Source: Palleniella intestinalis
Lineage (GTDB): Bacteria > Bacteroidota > Bacteroidia > Bacteroidales > Bacteroidaceae
Length of the DNA: 64,000 nucleotides
Assembly: GCF_013166595.1 (NCBI RefSeq)
Contig: NZ_JABKKG010000003.1
Location: forward strand, 427,846-491,845
Direction: 5' to 3'
Shown here: positions 27,172-36,516 of the stretch, piece after piece
Numbering within the stretch: position 1 is the stretch's first letter
Layout of the letters: every line of letters starts with the position of its first letter
Program-made: the position numbers and the translations under genes
The notes under the pieces: model-generated
Told to the model about the DNA's origin: nothing
Database searches by the model: none
Seen by the model: only the letters and a program-made list of their open reading frames with translations

Positions 27172-27498
27172 AAAAAAAGCGCGGGATCTGTACCTGTCAC
27201 TTATCCCACACACTTGGCCTTCGCATTGCCATTCCATCAGGGATAAGCAACGCAGAGGCCCACGCCGATATGTATATACGCCCAATATGTACACCTACGA
27301 AACGTAAGCATACAATAAGGGCTGTCCAGATACATACCCATGAACATCTACTGTTGCTTTATCGTGTGACGGAATGTTGAAGTTGCGAAGTTCAGTGTGT
27401 CACAGATAAAACGTCAAGTAAACGTTTTCCTATATATAGTGCATCCCCCTCCTCACTCGCCTCTGCATTATAGACAGAATACCGGAATTGTTGGTTTG
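27172..27498 (-). ncRNA. Structured leader RNA / small RNA, copy 2 of a two-member family
   Basis: About 327 nt from the promoter at 27505-27512 to a U-tract at 27178-27172. It shares exact blocks with 40580-41005: CGTTTACTTGACG (27412-27424), CATATCGGCGTGGGC (27258-27272), plus near-identical AAAGCAACAGTAGATGT and CAATGCGA. Stems are kept by compensatory change: AAACG/CGTTT, TGTGAC/GTCACA, and GGCCT/AGGCC around CGTTG...CAATG. It ends in a hairpin GTGTGGGAT...ATCCCGCGC plus seven U. It does not resemble tmRNA, RNase P, 6S or SRP RNA to my reading. Either an attenuator leader of the caspase operon or a separate small RNA. Confidence 0.65.
27179..27211 (-). terminator. Intrinsic terminator of structured RNA copy 2
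   Basis: Nine-pair stem GUGUGGGAU / AUCCCGCGC (with two G-U pairs) directly followed by UUUUUUU at 27178-27172 on the minus strand. Confidence 0.75.
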
Positions 27499-27504
27499 CG
27501 AGGA

Positions 27505-27512
27505 CAAAGGTA
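27505..27512 (-). promoter_or_regulatory. -7 box for structured RNA copy 2 and the caspase operon
   Basis: TACCTTTG on the minus strand; expected start about 27498, some 410 nt upstream of the first ORF. Confidence 0.6.
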
Positions 27513-27731
27513 CAAAAAAATGTAGAGATTATGAATTTATATTTATGTTTTTTTCATTAATAGCCGCTTTTTTGCAAAAATGGAGGTAAAATAGGTGTAA
27601 TATGCGACATTTATTGCTGTATAAATGTATTATGACGGACTTTATTTGCACAACCAATGACCTATGTTAAGAGATAGTCCATGATTATAATATTTTAGCT
27701 AAAAAGATTGCGTGGTTATGGGAAATAGATG

Positions 27732-27739
27732 TACCTTTG
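27732..27739 (+). promoter_or_regulatory. -7 box of micro-gene copy 2
   Basis: TACCTTTG in the same context (GTACCTTTGCATCAGATAA) as copy 1. Confidence 0.65.
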
Positions 27740-27839
27740 CATCAGATAACAGAACAGGATAAACAAAATGAACAAAGCCGACAGCGGTCGGCACGAGATG
27801 TAATAAAATTAAAGGATAACAATTAAATTAGTATTGATT

Positions 27840-27938
27840 ATGACAACATTCATGGTAGCGACATTTGCAGTTTATGCAGTCGCAATTTACAACATCTACA
27901 AAGTAGTGAAAACAGTTAACGGTATGCACAAGGGCTAA
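27840..27938 (+). CDS. 32-aa single-pass membrane micropeptide, copy 2
   Basis: The protein is identical to that of 19433-19531 (MTTFMVATF...VNGMHKG); the codon for Val14 is GTC instead of GTT. Leader hairpin GCCGAC-AGCG-GTCGGC, the AAAGGATAAC block before the start, and the terminator are all kept. Two intact copies about 8.4 kb apart suggest either recent duplication or gene conversion, and selection for the peptide. Function unknown. Confidence 0.65.
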   Translation: MTTFMVATFAVYAVAIYNIYKVVKTVNGMHKG

Positions 27939-27962
27939 TCCCAGTCATACTAAGTATTAATA

Positions 27963-28006
27963 AAATGTCCGCACATCTTCATTGATGTGCGGACATTTCT
28001 CTTTTT
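27963..28006 (+). terminator. Terminator of micro-gene copy 2
   Basis: AAATGTCCGCACATC-TTCATT-GATGTGCGGACATTT followed by CTCTTTTT; fully paired version of the copy-1 stem. It may also serve the convergent addB-like gene. Confidence 0.85.
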
Positions 28007-28019
28007 ATGTGGTTTATGC

Positions 28020-30707
28020 CTATACACCGCACATCTGCCGGAACGGACAGTATTGGCAGCGTGATGTGTCGGGTGTAGGGCGGAAATCTTGGTTGTTGTC
28101 CCTTATCTCAGCTATGAGTTGTGCGAGAAGCCCGACAAAGTCCTGTTCGAGTTCCTTGATGTCCTTGATTGGGTTGCCGGCTATTTCGAGTATTGGCGAG
28201 TAGCCTTCACGGCGTGTCCTTTGCACGAAGAGGAGGGCAGGAACGACAGGCAGATTGTCGGGATTTGCTTCTTTGGAGTTGCGCACGATGATGCTGTACA
28301 GCATTGTCTGGAGGAAATAGTCGGAGTGTTTGGAGATGTTGGCAGGGTCGAAAATATCCTCTATGCTACCCATTTCGCCTTGTTCTCTGAATCCGGTCTT
28401 GTAGTCCACGACACGGATTGTGTAGCCTTGATGTTCGTTGCCGATGATGTCAAGGCGGTCAATGTATCCTCCTATTGTTACACATGTGTCTCCTATGGTG
28501 AGTGGTGCAGAGACTTTCAGTTCGAGTCCGGCGATGCGGAACGGTGTGTTTTGCAGGTCGTGGCGCAGCAAATCCTTCAGCAGTCGTATTATGACGCGTC
28601 GGTTGATGATTTGTATACCGGTGTATTTCTCCGTTTCCCCTCCTGCCTGTTTCATGAACAGTTCTTCACGGAATGCAGTGTCGACATATCCGGCAATCTT
28701 CCTTTCGTCCTCCAATGTGCGTTTCAGTATCGGGGCATGTATGAATCCTTTGTCATCCATGATGTCCTTGTATACGAGTTCCGAGGCATGGTGGAATATG
28801 TTGCCGAAGATTCTGTTGTCAAGTTCGTCTATGTCATCGTCCTCCTGCTCACGCAGTTTAAGTATCTGCTCATAGTAGTAGCGCACCTGGCAGCGGAGAT
28901 AGGTGGACAGTGATGACGGGGAAATGTAGGACATTGTGCCCGGTGCGGTGCAGTCCTGTGGTTTTCTGACAGCCTTTGGTGTGATATGTTGGTTGTCCTG
29001 TCCCGCCTGCAGCGATATTCTGCGTATAGGGATGTCGGTTTCCGCCATGAGTTGCAGCATGAAGCGTGACATCTCCCCAGTGTTTATCCCCTCCGTGGAA
29101 GAGTTGTAAGTCAGGGTGACATTGTTGGTGCGTTGGAGGAGACGGTGGAAATAGTACTCATAGATACCTACTTTGTTCTCAACAGTTGTCATGCCGTAAG
29201 CCTTGCGTACAGTGTGCGGTATGAATGAAGAGTCGTTGACTCCCTTCGGCATGTTGCCCTCATTGCATGATAGCAGCAGTACATGGTCGAAGTCAAGGCA
29301 GCGTGTCTCAAGGACACCCATTATTTGTATGCCCTCGATAGGTTCGCCGTGGTATGGCACTGTCGTGCTGTTGATGATTTGTACAAGCAACCGGCGGTAG
29401 GTGACTATGTCAACAATAAGTGTCCCGTCAAGAATCAGAGTCAGAAGACGTTGCAGGATTTGGTAGATGCGGAAGAAACTCTCCTTGTCAAGTGCGTTGG
29501 CTTCTGTTCCGTCCTGTGCCACTTGTTTTATGATGTTCTGCAGATAGATTGTCAGTTTTGCGTTAGTGTTGAGAATGTCATATCCTTCAAGGCAGATGTC
29601 ATCAATGTTTTGGAAAATCAGTTTGCGGTGCTCATCGGTTAGATATTTTGTTGTCGGATGCCCCTCCACTTTCTTTATGTAGCGTTTGTTGAACCGTCCT
29701 GCTGCGGATGTCCTGCCGACAGTCTGCAGTTCGATAAGCATCTGGAGCAGTGAGACTGCCGGAGATTGTGAGAGAGGGTAGCCGGTGGTGATGTTCACTT
29801 TCGTTATTTCGTCAGGCAGTGAGCGTATGACAGTCTGCAAGAGGTGTTCGTCAGCCATTACGACAGCCGTCTTTGCCCCGTCCTTGTAGCGGTCGTTTTC
29901 GAGCAGCCAGTCATGGACATAGCGTGCCTGCATGGTCTCGGTCGGTGCAGAGATGTAGGTCACATTCTTTGGCTGGCATTCCTTGTCGTCCCATTTGAAT
30001 GTAGCCTTTCCTTCAAGATTTATGCGGTCGAAGATACGCTGTTCCACCTTTTGTGTCCAGTTGAATCCGCAAAAGTAGTAGGCATCATAGTCGAATACGA
30101 GTTCCTTTTCCTCGGCGACATCGCGATAGAGCATTCCCTCATAGGCCAGTCCGTCATTGCGCAGTTCCTCGCGGAAGGTTGTGTAGATTTCATGAAGCCT
30201 GCTCCAAAGGTGCATGAATTTCTCGCGCATCTTTGATGTGCTGTCGTCAGTGAAATTCTTGAAGAAGGATTTCAGTGCTTCACGTTGTTTCTCGGAAAGA
30301 TACTCATCATTGTCAAGCTGGTGAAGGTCGGTGACCACTTGGAAGACCTTCTCGGCATCAGCCATGTTTTTGTCGAGGTCGTCAAAGTCGGCAAGAAGGA
30401 GTTGCCCCCACCCATAGAAGCGGTCGAGGGTCTCGTTGCCATATCCTGTCACTCTTTGGAACACGGTGTACAGTCGGCAGACGAGCAGAATCTGGTCGGC
30501 AACTTCAAGGTTGCTGTAGTGGCGGAACAGTTCGGAGATGGTGATGTATGACGGAGACCATAGCGGAGTGCCGTTGCCGAGTTTAGCCAATGCCTCGTTG
30601 AGGAAGAGCGATGCACGTTTGTTAGGGAACACCACGGCAACTTTCGACAAGTCGTTGCCGAAACGTTGGTAGAGTTCTTGTGCGAGTTCTTCGATGTATG
30701 TCTGCAT
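28020..30707 (-). CDS. addB: AddB-like PD-(D/E)XK nuclease subunit
   Basis: An 895-aa protein of the AddB/RexB type, the partner of the AddA helicase in double-strand-break processing. The N-terminal half is a degenerate helicase fold (VAVVFPNKRASLFLNEALAK). The C-terminal nuclease has the motif IRVVDYKTGF with its catalytic Asp/Lys. Four cysteines fit the iron-sulfur staple: one in YLRCQVRYYYEQ and three in SRCQYCPFRQMCGV at the very C-terminus. It follows the AddA-type gene by 59 nt on the same strand. Symbol given by family and context; subunit naming in Bacteroidetes varies. Confidence 0.82.
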   Translation of the reverse strand: MQTYIEELAQELYQRFGNDLSKVAVVFPNKRASLFLNEALAKLGNGTPLWSPSYITISELFRHYSNLEVADQILLVCRLYTVFQRVTGYGNETLDRFYGWGQLLLADFDDLDKNMADAEKVFQVVTDLHQLDNDEYLSEKQREALKSFFKNFTDDSTSKMREKFMHLWSRLHEIYTTFREELRNDGLAYEGMLYRDVAEEKELVFDYDAYYFCGFNWTQKVEQRIFDRINLEGKATFKWDDKECQPKNVTYISAPTETMQARYVHDWLLENDRYKDGAKTAVVMADEHLLQTVIRSLPDEITKVNITTGYPLSQSPAVSLLQMLIELQTVGRTSAAGRFNKRYIKKVEGHPTTKYLTDEHRKLIFQNIDDICLEGYDILNTNAKLTIYLQNIIKQVAQDGTEANALDKESFFRIYQILQRLLTLILDGTLIVDIVTYRRLLVQIINSTTVPYHGEPIEGIQIMGVLETRCLDFDHVLLLSCNEGNMPKGVNDSSFIPHTVRKAYGMTTVENKVGIYEYYFHRLLQRTNNVTLTYNSSTEGINTGEMSRFMLQLMAETDIPIRRISLQAGQDNQHITPKAVRKPQDCTAPGTMSYISPSSLSTYLRCQVRYYYEQILKLREQEDDDIDELDNRIFGNIFHHASELVYKDIMDDKGFIHAPILKRTLEDERKIAGYVDTAFREELFMKQAGGETEKYTGIQIINRRVIIRLLKDLLRHDLQNTPFRIAGLELKVSAPLTIGDTCVTIGGYIDRLDIIGNEHQGYTIRVVDYKTGFREQGEMGSIEDIFDPANISKHSDYFLQTMLYSIIVRNSKEANPDNLPVVPALLFVQRTRREGYSPILEIAGNPIKDIKELEQDFVGLLAQLIAEIRDNNQDFRPTPDTSRCQYCPFRQMCGV

Positions 30708-30766
30708 ATTCGGTGGTTCTGGGTGATGGTTTTAAGGTGATAAGTTTCAGACGATGGGCTTCTGTC

Positions 30767-33700
30767 CTAATCCTTTATTTCAATGATTTTGTTTGGCATG
30801 ACAAGCCATAGGAAACCGCTGACATTACGGTGTCCCATTTTCTTTAGCAATGCCATGTATTGTCGCACTTGGGTGATGTAGCTTTCCTTGAAGGAGTGGA
30901 GCTTGAAATCCACTACTATGGTGCGTTCACCGTCAGTCATCACACGGTCAGGACGCTGCTCAAGGTATTTCCCGGATTCTTTGTCATAGGAAAGTATGGC
31001 GCATTCATTGTAGATTTGCCATCTTCCGGAGAACCATTCTGCGATTTGCTTGTTTGTCAGCGCCGCCTCTATATGTTGTCTTAAGGCTTCCGCCGTGATG
31101 TCCTGTCCGTAGAGCAGCCCCTCCATTTCGAGGCGTAGGAGTGCGGCAGGGATGTCGTCGGCAGTACGGATTTGGGCGAACAGGCTGTGCAGGATATTAC
31201 CCATTTGTATGTACTGTGAGCGTAATTGCTCAGTCTCCTGCTCGTCGGTGAGTATGAAATCCTTGCTTCTGTTGCTTTCAAGAAACACAGGGTGCCGGGT
31301 GCTTGTCTTGATGTTTATTGTCATTGGGGTGAACGGCTGCATGAACACGTTCTGTGTCTCCTTCTGTACAGTCTCCCCATGTCCTTCCCACGGCTCTCCA
31401 TAGGAGAACACACCGTCGTTGTATATGCCTATACCTCTTTTTGAGAGGTTATTGATTGTCGTCTCAATCAGTTTGCCACGATAAGCACCTGACTGCTTGG
31501 AAAGGGTGGAGACATACAGACTCTCCACGGCTCTTGTGAAGGCAACGTAAAGGAGATTGAGGTTGTCCACCTCATTCTGCAAGTGCTCTTCCCAATAATA
31601 AGGTTCGTAGATAGTGTTCCCCATTTGCTTTTCACTGCTGTATATCGGGATGACTTTCAGCATGTTGAACGGTGCTGTCTGAGGCTTGCACCAAAGCAGG
31701 CTCGACAGTTCGAGTTTCCAGTCGCAGAACGGGATGATGATGTGCGTGTACTCAAGTCCCTTACTCTTGTGGATAGTAAGGATGCGTATGCCGTTGTCGG
31801 CATCGTTCTCCACTTTCTTTTTGTGCATGGTCTCGTCCCAATAGTCAATGAATGACTGGAGGTCACCCATGGACTTTTGAAGGAATTCCGTCACGCAGTC
31901 AAGGAAATAGCATACGAATGCGCTTTGGCACTCCAACTTTTCAAGGGAGAAAATGGAGTACAGCTCTTCGCATAGCTGGTAGAGTGGCATGGAAGCAAGT
32001 GTCTCAAACTCCTCGGTGTAACGTTGTGGCAAGACTTTTTCGGTAAGCATCTCGTTCTGTTCGGCAGTGCTTTCAAGCACATAACGTTGGTAATAAAGCG
32101 AAAGTCTTGCACGCGTGATTTCGTCTTGCGGAAGCAATAGCAGCCGTATGGCGTCGATTATGATGAGTGCGGCAGGCGATGCATTGAGCAGGAAAGCCTC
32201 GTTGGAAACCAGCTTCAGGCTGTTGATGATAGGGGAGGGGTGGGCACGGAACTGCTCCATGCAATGGTTCACGATGTCAGGGATATGCCCGTTTGTTCGG
32301 ACAAGTATGGCTATGTCGCGTTGTTGCGCACCTCTTTCTATCAGCGAGATGACAGTGTCAGCGACATATTGCAGCGTTTCGCTCTCATAGTCCGTTTTGT
32401 CAAGAACCTTCACTTCGACATATCCGCTTGCCTCCTTGCCTTCCGGATACTCCTGCTCCACATCCTCGTAGCCATGTCGCAGGCTTCGGACATCATCCTC
32501 CTGACAATTTTCTTCCACTGATTTGCAGACATCTTCTGTCGCTGTGGTGAAAAAAGCGTTATTGAAATCAATCACTCTTGTGGCAGAACGGCGGTTGGTC
32601 TGCAGGTGCTTGACTTCTGTCTCTTCACGCATGCCAGGCGCAAACTCCTCCTTTATGTTGTTAAGAAGCCGCCAATCGCCTGAACGCCAGCGGTAGATAC
32701 TCTGCTTCACATCACCCAAAATAAGGTTCTCATGTCCCTTTGCCATACAGTCGTTGAGCAGAACCTTGAAGTTCCGCCACTGTATGCGTGATGTGTCCTG
32801 AAACTCATCAATCATTATGCTTTGCAGGAGAGCACCGATTTTCTCGAAGATGAATGGCGAATCGGAATCCTCAATCATCTTTGCCAGCAAGGTTTGTGTG
32901 TCAGAAAGCAGGAAACGGTCCTGCTCGCGGTTGCTGAAGTCAATCTCTTCCTTTATGGCACGCAACAGGCGCAGTTTGGAGAGATGCTTCAATGTCAATG
33001 ATGCGCTGCGTGCCTGAATCTGCAAGACAGGGAACGACTCCATTGCCTTCAGGAACATGGGGCGGAGCTTCTCACGGCAGAACTCCTGCAAATGTGCCGG
33101 ACTGTTTTTCTTCAGCCATTTGCTTGCGTCAGTGTCGTCCTGGTCCAGGCATCGTTTGACATAGGAGTTCATGGCCAGTTCCGTGACAGGTTTTGTCGCC
33201 ATGTTCCTGATGAATGTGCCGACACCTTTCGCACCTTGGTAGAAGACTGTCTCGTCATAACCATGGCGCTCTATCTCGTCCCACATTGCCTGTCCCTGAC
33301 TGTTGACGGTCTTTGTGCCCTTTTGTATGAGGGAGCGCAGTAGGGTGGAGTATTCTGTGTAGAAATCATTCTCATTGTTGCCGAATTTCTCCATGAACTC
33401 GTCTGCATGCTCTTTGTACTCGTCACTGATAAGCGTCTCGCCGAAAGTCTTTATCTGTCCGATGATGTTCCACGCCTTTTCCTCGTCCATTGATGAGCGG
33501 ACATAGTCAAGAATCCAAACCAGTTCACGGTCGTTCTCCTGCAAACTGTCTATCCAGCGGTCGACAGCCTCATGCTCTATCTCTTTGTCGTTGAGCTCGA
33601 TGCGGAGGTTTGGAGTGAGGTCAAGTTCACGTGCAAGATTGCGCAATACGGTCTGGAAGAATCTGTCGATGGTCTCCACACGGAAGAAATTATAGTGGTG

Positions 33701-34042
33701 CAAGAGCAGTTTCAGAGCCTCCGCAGCACGTTCCCTGACAAGTTTTTCCGTGACCTTTCCATTGGTGAAAGGCTGTTCGGCATTCTGCTGTTGCAGTTCG
33801 GGCAGCATGACATGGAGGTAGACATCAGAGTCCTTCAGCCCATGCGATATGCCATAGAGTTGCGACAATATGCGCATCTTCATCTCTTCCGTGGCTTTGT
33901 TGGTGAAAGTCACGGCAAGGATGTGTCTGTAGCTTTTTGGGTTGGCGATGAGACGCTTGATGTATTCTATTGCCAGCCGGAACGTCTTTCCGGAGCCGGC
34001 ACTCGCTTTGTAGATAGTCAGCACGTGGTTTCTATTGTTCAA
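30767..34042 (-). CDS. addA: AddA-like UvrD-family helicase-nuclease
   Basis: A 1091-aa SF1 helicase. Motif I is KASAGSGKTFRLA (residues about 10-22), motif Ia LAVTFTNKATEEMK, motif II in IMIDEFQDTSRIQW, later motifs ILTIHKSKGLEYTHIIIPF and NLLYVAFTRAVESLYV. The C-terminus carries a RecB-type nuclease with RPDRVMTDGERTIVVDFK (catalytic Asp...Lys). With AddB it resects broken DNA ends for RecA and degrades foreign linear DNA. Transcribed from a promoter at 34099-34106 and followed by addB. Length is a little below Firmicutes AddA (about 1200 aa) but complete. Confidence 0.87.
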   Translation of the reverse strand: MNNRNHVLTIYKASAGSGKTFRLAIEYIKRLIANPKSYRHILAVTFTNKATEEMKMRILSQLYGISHGLKDSDVYLHVMLPELQQQNAEQPFTNGKVTEKLVRERAAEALKLLLHHYNFFRVETIDRFFQTVLRNLARELDLTPNLRIELNDKEIEHEAVDRWIDSLQENDRELVWILDYVRSSMDEEKAWNIIGQIKTFGETLISDEYKEHADEFMEKFGNNENDFYTEYSTLLRSLIQKGTKTVNSQGQAMWDEIERHGYDETVFYQGAKGVGTFIRNMATKPVTELAMNSYVKRCLDQDDTDASKWLKKNSPAHLQEFCREKLRPMFLKAMESFPVLQIQARSASLTLKHLSKLRLLRAIKEEIDFSNREQDRFLLSDTQTLLAKMIEDSDSPFIFEKIGALLQSIMIDEFQDTSRIQWRNFKVLLNDCMAKGHENLILGDVKQSIYRWRSGDWRLLNNIKEEFAPGMREETEVKHLQTNRRSATRVIDFNNAFFTTATEDVCKSVEENCQEDDVRSLRHGYEDVEQEYPEGKEASGYVEVKVLDKTDYESETLQYVADTVISLIERGAQQRDIAILVRTNGHIPDIVNHCMEQFRAHPSPIINSLKLVSNEAFLLNASPAALIIIDAIRLLLLPQDEITRARLSLYYQRYVLESTAEQNEMLTEKVLPQRYTEEFETLASMPLYQLCEELYSIFSLEKLECQSAFVCYFLDCVTEFLQKSMGDLQSFIDYWDETMHKKKVENDADNGIRILTIHKSKGLEYTHIIIPFCDWKLELSSLLWCKPQTAPFNMLKVIPIYSSEKQMGNTIYEPYYWEEHLQNEVDNLNLLYVAFTRAVESLYVSTLSKQSGAYRGKLIETTINNLSKRGIGIYNDGVFSYGEPWEGHGETVQKETQNVFMQPFTPMTINIKTSTRHPVFLESNRSKDFILTDEQETEQLRSQYIQMGNILHSLFAQIRTADDIPAALLRLEMEGLLYGQDITAEALRQHIEAALTNKQIAEWFSGRWQIYNECAILSYDKESGKYLEQRPDRVMTDGERTIVVDFKLHSFKESYITQVRQYMALLKKMGHRNVSGFLWLVMPNKIIEIKD

Positions 34043-34098
34043 TGGTTAATGTTGTCCAATGCCATTTGCATGTTGGCAGAGGAAATCTGTTGTGATTA

Positions 34099-34106
34099 CA
34101 AAGTTA
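34099..34106 (-). promoter_or_regulatory. -7 box of the addAB operon
   Basis: TAACTTTG on the minus strand, about 57 nt upstream of the start codon at 34042. Confidence 0.55.
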
Positions 34107-34129
34107 CAAAGAAAAACAAGTTGTGTCTT

Positions 34130-35090
34130 TTTTAATGCCTTGTCTTGTGTACTGTGATAAATGTTTATTTTGCGAAGATTAGTGCATTATTTTATTGAAG
34201 TTGTTTAAACTAATTGAATTTGATATGTTTTTTAATAAATAAGACCATACAGTATAGTTCCATCTTTTCCTGCTATCCACAGTAGTGTCAAATCGTACAA
34301 GTACAGCCTTGAATCCGTCTGTCTAAACATTTGTCCTCTCAACCATCTACCGTTCTTTGTACATCATTTCATTCAAAGAGATATTTTTCCGAATAGTCTG
34401 TGCATTCCTGCGATTTGGACATACGTTGGAGATGATGTCATTCTTGTCTGTGGCGACGCAGTTTCAAGCCGTCAAAGTTACAGAACAAGTCATCTGTGCT
34501 GATTCCTCATTCTTTTAGCTGTAGCGCCATATCGGCAACGCGATCCTCTATTTAATATAAGTCATTATGATTCCCGTTTTGTGGCTCAGACATGGTAAGA
34601 TGTATGCCGTTACGGTAAACAAAATAAAGGGAATTCGTTGTCTGACGATTCTTTGTTCCCTAATATCCAACCATTTCTCCGCCTCTTTATTTTGGTGTGT
34701 GGGACCCGTCAATATGTGAAAGGGAGGGCGTCTAATAGTGTGTCTTTTGACAAGCTCTGTGAACACATGCTGCCAATCTCCTACCTTACCATGCTGCAGT
34801 ATTTATAAAAGATTGTAGTTTATTTTTTTGGGGCAGTCGCCACTGAAGAGATGCTTGATGGGAAAGTAACGCCACTAGTAGCCTGTTTTTAGCTTGTATT
34901 ATATTATATTTATAATTTCTATAATGTTAAATTTTGATATGAAACCTCGTTTTTCCACTGAAAGATATGGAAATATTGAATATTTTGTCGTATCTTTACA
35001 AAGTACAGCGTATTTTGACATTGGGATATGTTTAAAGTTTGGTCATTATAATATAATAAACCTTTTGAGAAAAATATTTTTCAGTTTAAA
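34130..35090. other. Long non-coding stretch with gene remnants
   Basis: About 960 bp without a convincing intact gene. The minus strand of roughly 34222-34320 reads FKAVLVRFDTTVDSRKRWNY, like the C-terminal region of an IS5-type transposase but with stops around it. At 34548-34766 (minus) the short frame contains EKWLDIREQR, then loses frame before NEF-like residues, recalling a broken HepT-like antitoxin/nucleotidyltransferase partner. The rest is AT-rich and I see nothing in it. Both identifications are weak. Confidence 0.3.
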
Positions 35091-35097
35091 AACATCA

Positions 35098-36459
35098 TTA
35101 ATATCCTAAAAACTCGCAGTCACCATCAAAGTAATCAGGCATATCTCCATATTGACCATCTGTTAAGGCATCCCATGTGTCTCGCATCATTTCTTGTCTA
35201 CTATAATTATGATGTTCTTTATAATAATATGATTCCCCAATAGTCTTTTCTACACCATTTTCATGAGCAAGAAACTTGCCAGAATGGATATGCTTTATAT
35301 CATCATAAATACACGGAAAGCGTTCAAATCCTGTTAAATTCAAAACTCCCCATTTGCCATTTTTAGAAACGATCCAAAAACTGTGATCTAAATGAAAATT
35401 ATCGAAATGGTATTTGTCTATGATATATCCACCTTCAGTGACGTAGCCAATACTACCATTCTTTTTGAAATAGATGAAATCAAATTGTTTTGGCTGGATT
35501 CTTTTGGGACCAATGACATAATCCATTTCATCGCAATTTGAGATTATACATTTACCGCTAATAACATCATATAAAGCAAATTTGTTGTTTTTTTTAGTAA
35601 TGACAAATATTATATTAACATACTTTCCTGATTTGCCGTCACTAAATTTTATTTCGATATATGGTTTTTTTATTCCATCATATAAAATTATCTTATTCAG
35701 ATATGGCTTTACAACTGTTTTTCCATAATTATCTAATAACCCATACTTGCCATTTTTATATGTAATATAGAATCCTTCTAAAAATCCACCCAATTTAACA
35801 CATTTGTCATATTTGTCAATGGGTACTACTCCATAGAGTTTTTGGTTTTCAAAATAAATATAGAAATTGTAACCTAATAATTTTGTTGTTAAGAAATTAT
35901 TGTAATTTTTATGGAAGCTATTTATTGTGTATACTGCATTTACAAGTACAATTCCATTATTGTCTATTATGCCATATTTGCCATTATTTTTAAATGAAAA
36001 ATATTCATCAGAGTACCAAAGAATTTCGTCGTATTCCTTAGATTCTGTTCTATTTGTATAATTGAATAGAAATACTCCTGTTTCTGATGTTACGATAAAT
36101 AAGTCCAAATTTAGATGTTCCTTATTTTTGTATGTGATACTTTTGAAAGAAGTGTGCAAAATAAATTTTCCATTGTTATCCATTAAGCCATATCTATTAT
36201 TTTTTTCGCATAAAAAAAGTTCATCTGATAATTTTAAAACACAATCGTATTTAGAACATGGAAATTTTTGGTAAAAATTTCCATATTCATCAATAAGGAC
36301 ATCTTTTGAAAATTTACTATAAAAAATCCAATATAATTTTTCCCCATTCATACCAAGATAAGGATTCTCACGAAATCCGCCCCATTTGCCTTTTAAAAAT
36401 CCTTTATTATCAATGTAATAATTTGTTTTTCTTACGATATTTATTTTACGTTTAGCCAT
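35098..36459 (-). CDS. WG-repeat protein, cytoplasmic
   Basis: A 453-aa protein without a signal peptide (starts MAKRKINIVRKTNYY). About eight WG-type repeats (G-K-Y/W-G-x-x-D-N-x-G) span residues 15-400, e.g. NNRYGLMDNNGKFI, NGKYGIIDNNGIVL, NGKYGLLDNYGKTV. The acidic C-terminus (RDTWDALTDGQYGDMPDYF) is a tail seen on many Bacteroidales proteins of unknown role. Strongly AT-rich. It is the third gene after the ATPase and DUF4276 genes, 57 nt downstream with no promoter seen, so it may belong to the same system. It shares repeat type, not export, with the caspase proteins at 21-24 kb. Confidence 0.7.
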   Translation of the reverse strand: MAKRKINIVRKTNYYIDNKGFLKGKWGGFRENPYLGMNGEKLYWIFYSKFSKDVLIDEYGNFYQKFPCSKYDCVLKLSDELFLCEKNNRYGLMDNNGKFILHTSFKSITYKNKEHLNLDLFIVTSETGVFLFNYTNRTESKEYDEILWYSDEYFSFKNNGKYGIIDNNGIVLVNAVYTINSFHKNYNNFLTTKLLGYNFYIYFENQKLYGVVPIDKYDKCVKLGGFLEGFYITYKNGKYGLLDNYGKTVVKPYLNKIILYDGIKKPYIEIKFSDGKSGKYVNIIFVITKKNNKFALYDVISGKCIISNCDEMDYVIGPKRIQPKQFDFIYFKKNGSIGYVTEGGYIIDKYHFDNFHLDHSFWIVSKNGKWGVLNLTGFERFPCIYDDIKHIHSGKFLAHENGVEKTIGESYYYKEHHNYSRQEMMRDTWDALTDGQYGDMPDYFDGDCEFLGY

Positions 36460-36516
36460 AACTTCTTTTATGAAAATTAGTATGTTTAATTCTAATGTTT
36501 ACTTGTAAATATATGG

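Larger units (their letters stand above)
27667..28011 (+). repeat. Duplicated micro-gene unit, copy 2
   Basis: About 345 bp, near-identical to 19258-19604 and in the same orientation. Differences are mostly upstream of the -7 box, plus one missing A in the leader and a few single changes. It runs to the end of the convergent addB-like gene (stop at 28020). Confidence 0.85.

Noticed and set aside
26415..27200. Longer start of the LPP20-like protein at 27200
   Set aside because: The extra 37 residues are read from the terminator and leader RNA; the ATG at 27089 opens a clean signal peptide.
28089..28913. 274-codon plus-strand ORF opposite addB
   Set aside because: It is antisense to the nuclease domain, Cys/Val-rich and without recognisable features, so a shadow frame.
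34548..34766. 72-codon minus-strand ORF as an intact gene
   Set aside because: It has no promoter or family match beyond a short WLDIRE motif and loses sense after it; treated as a remnant.
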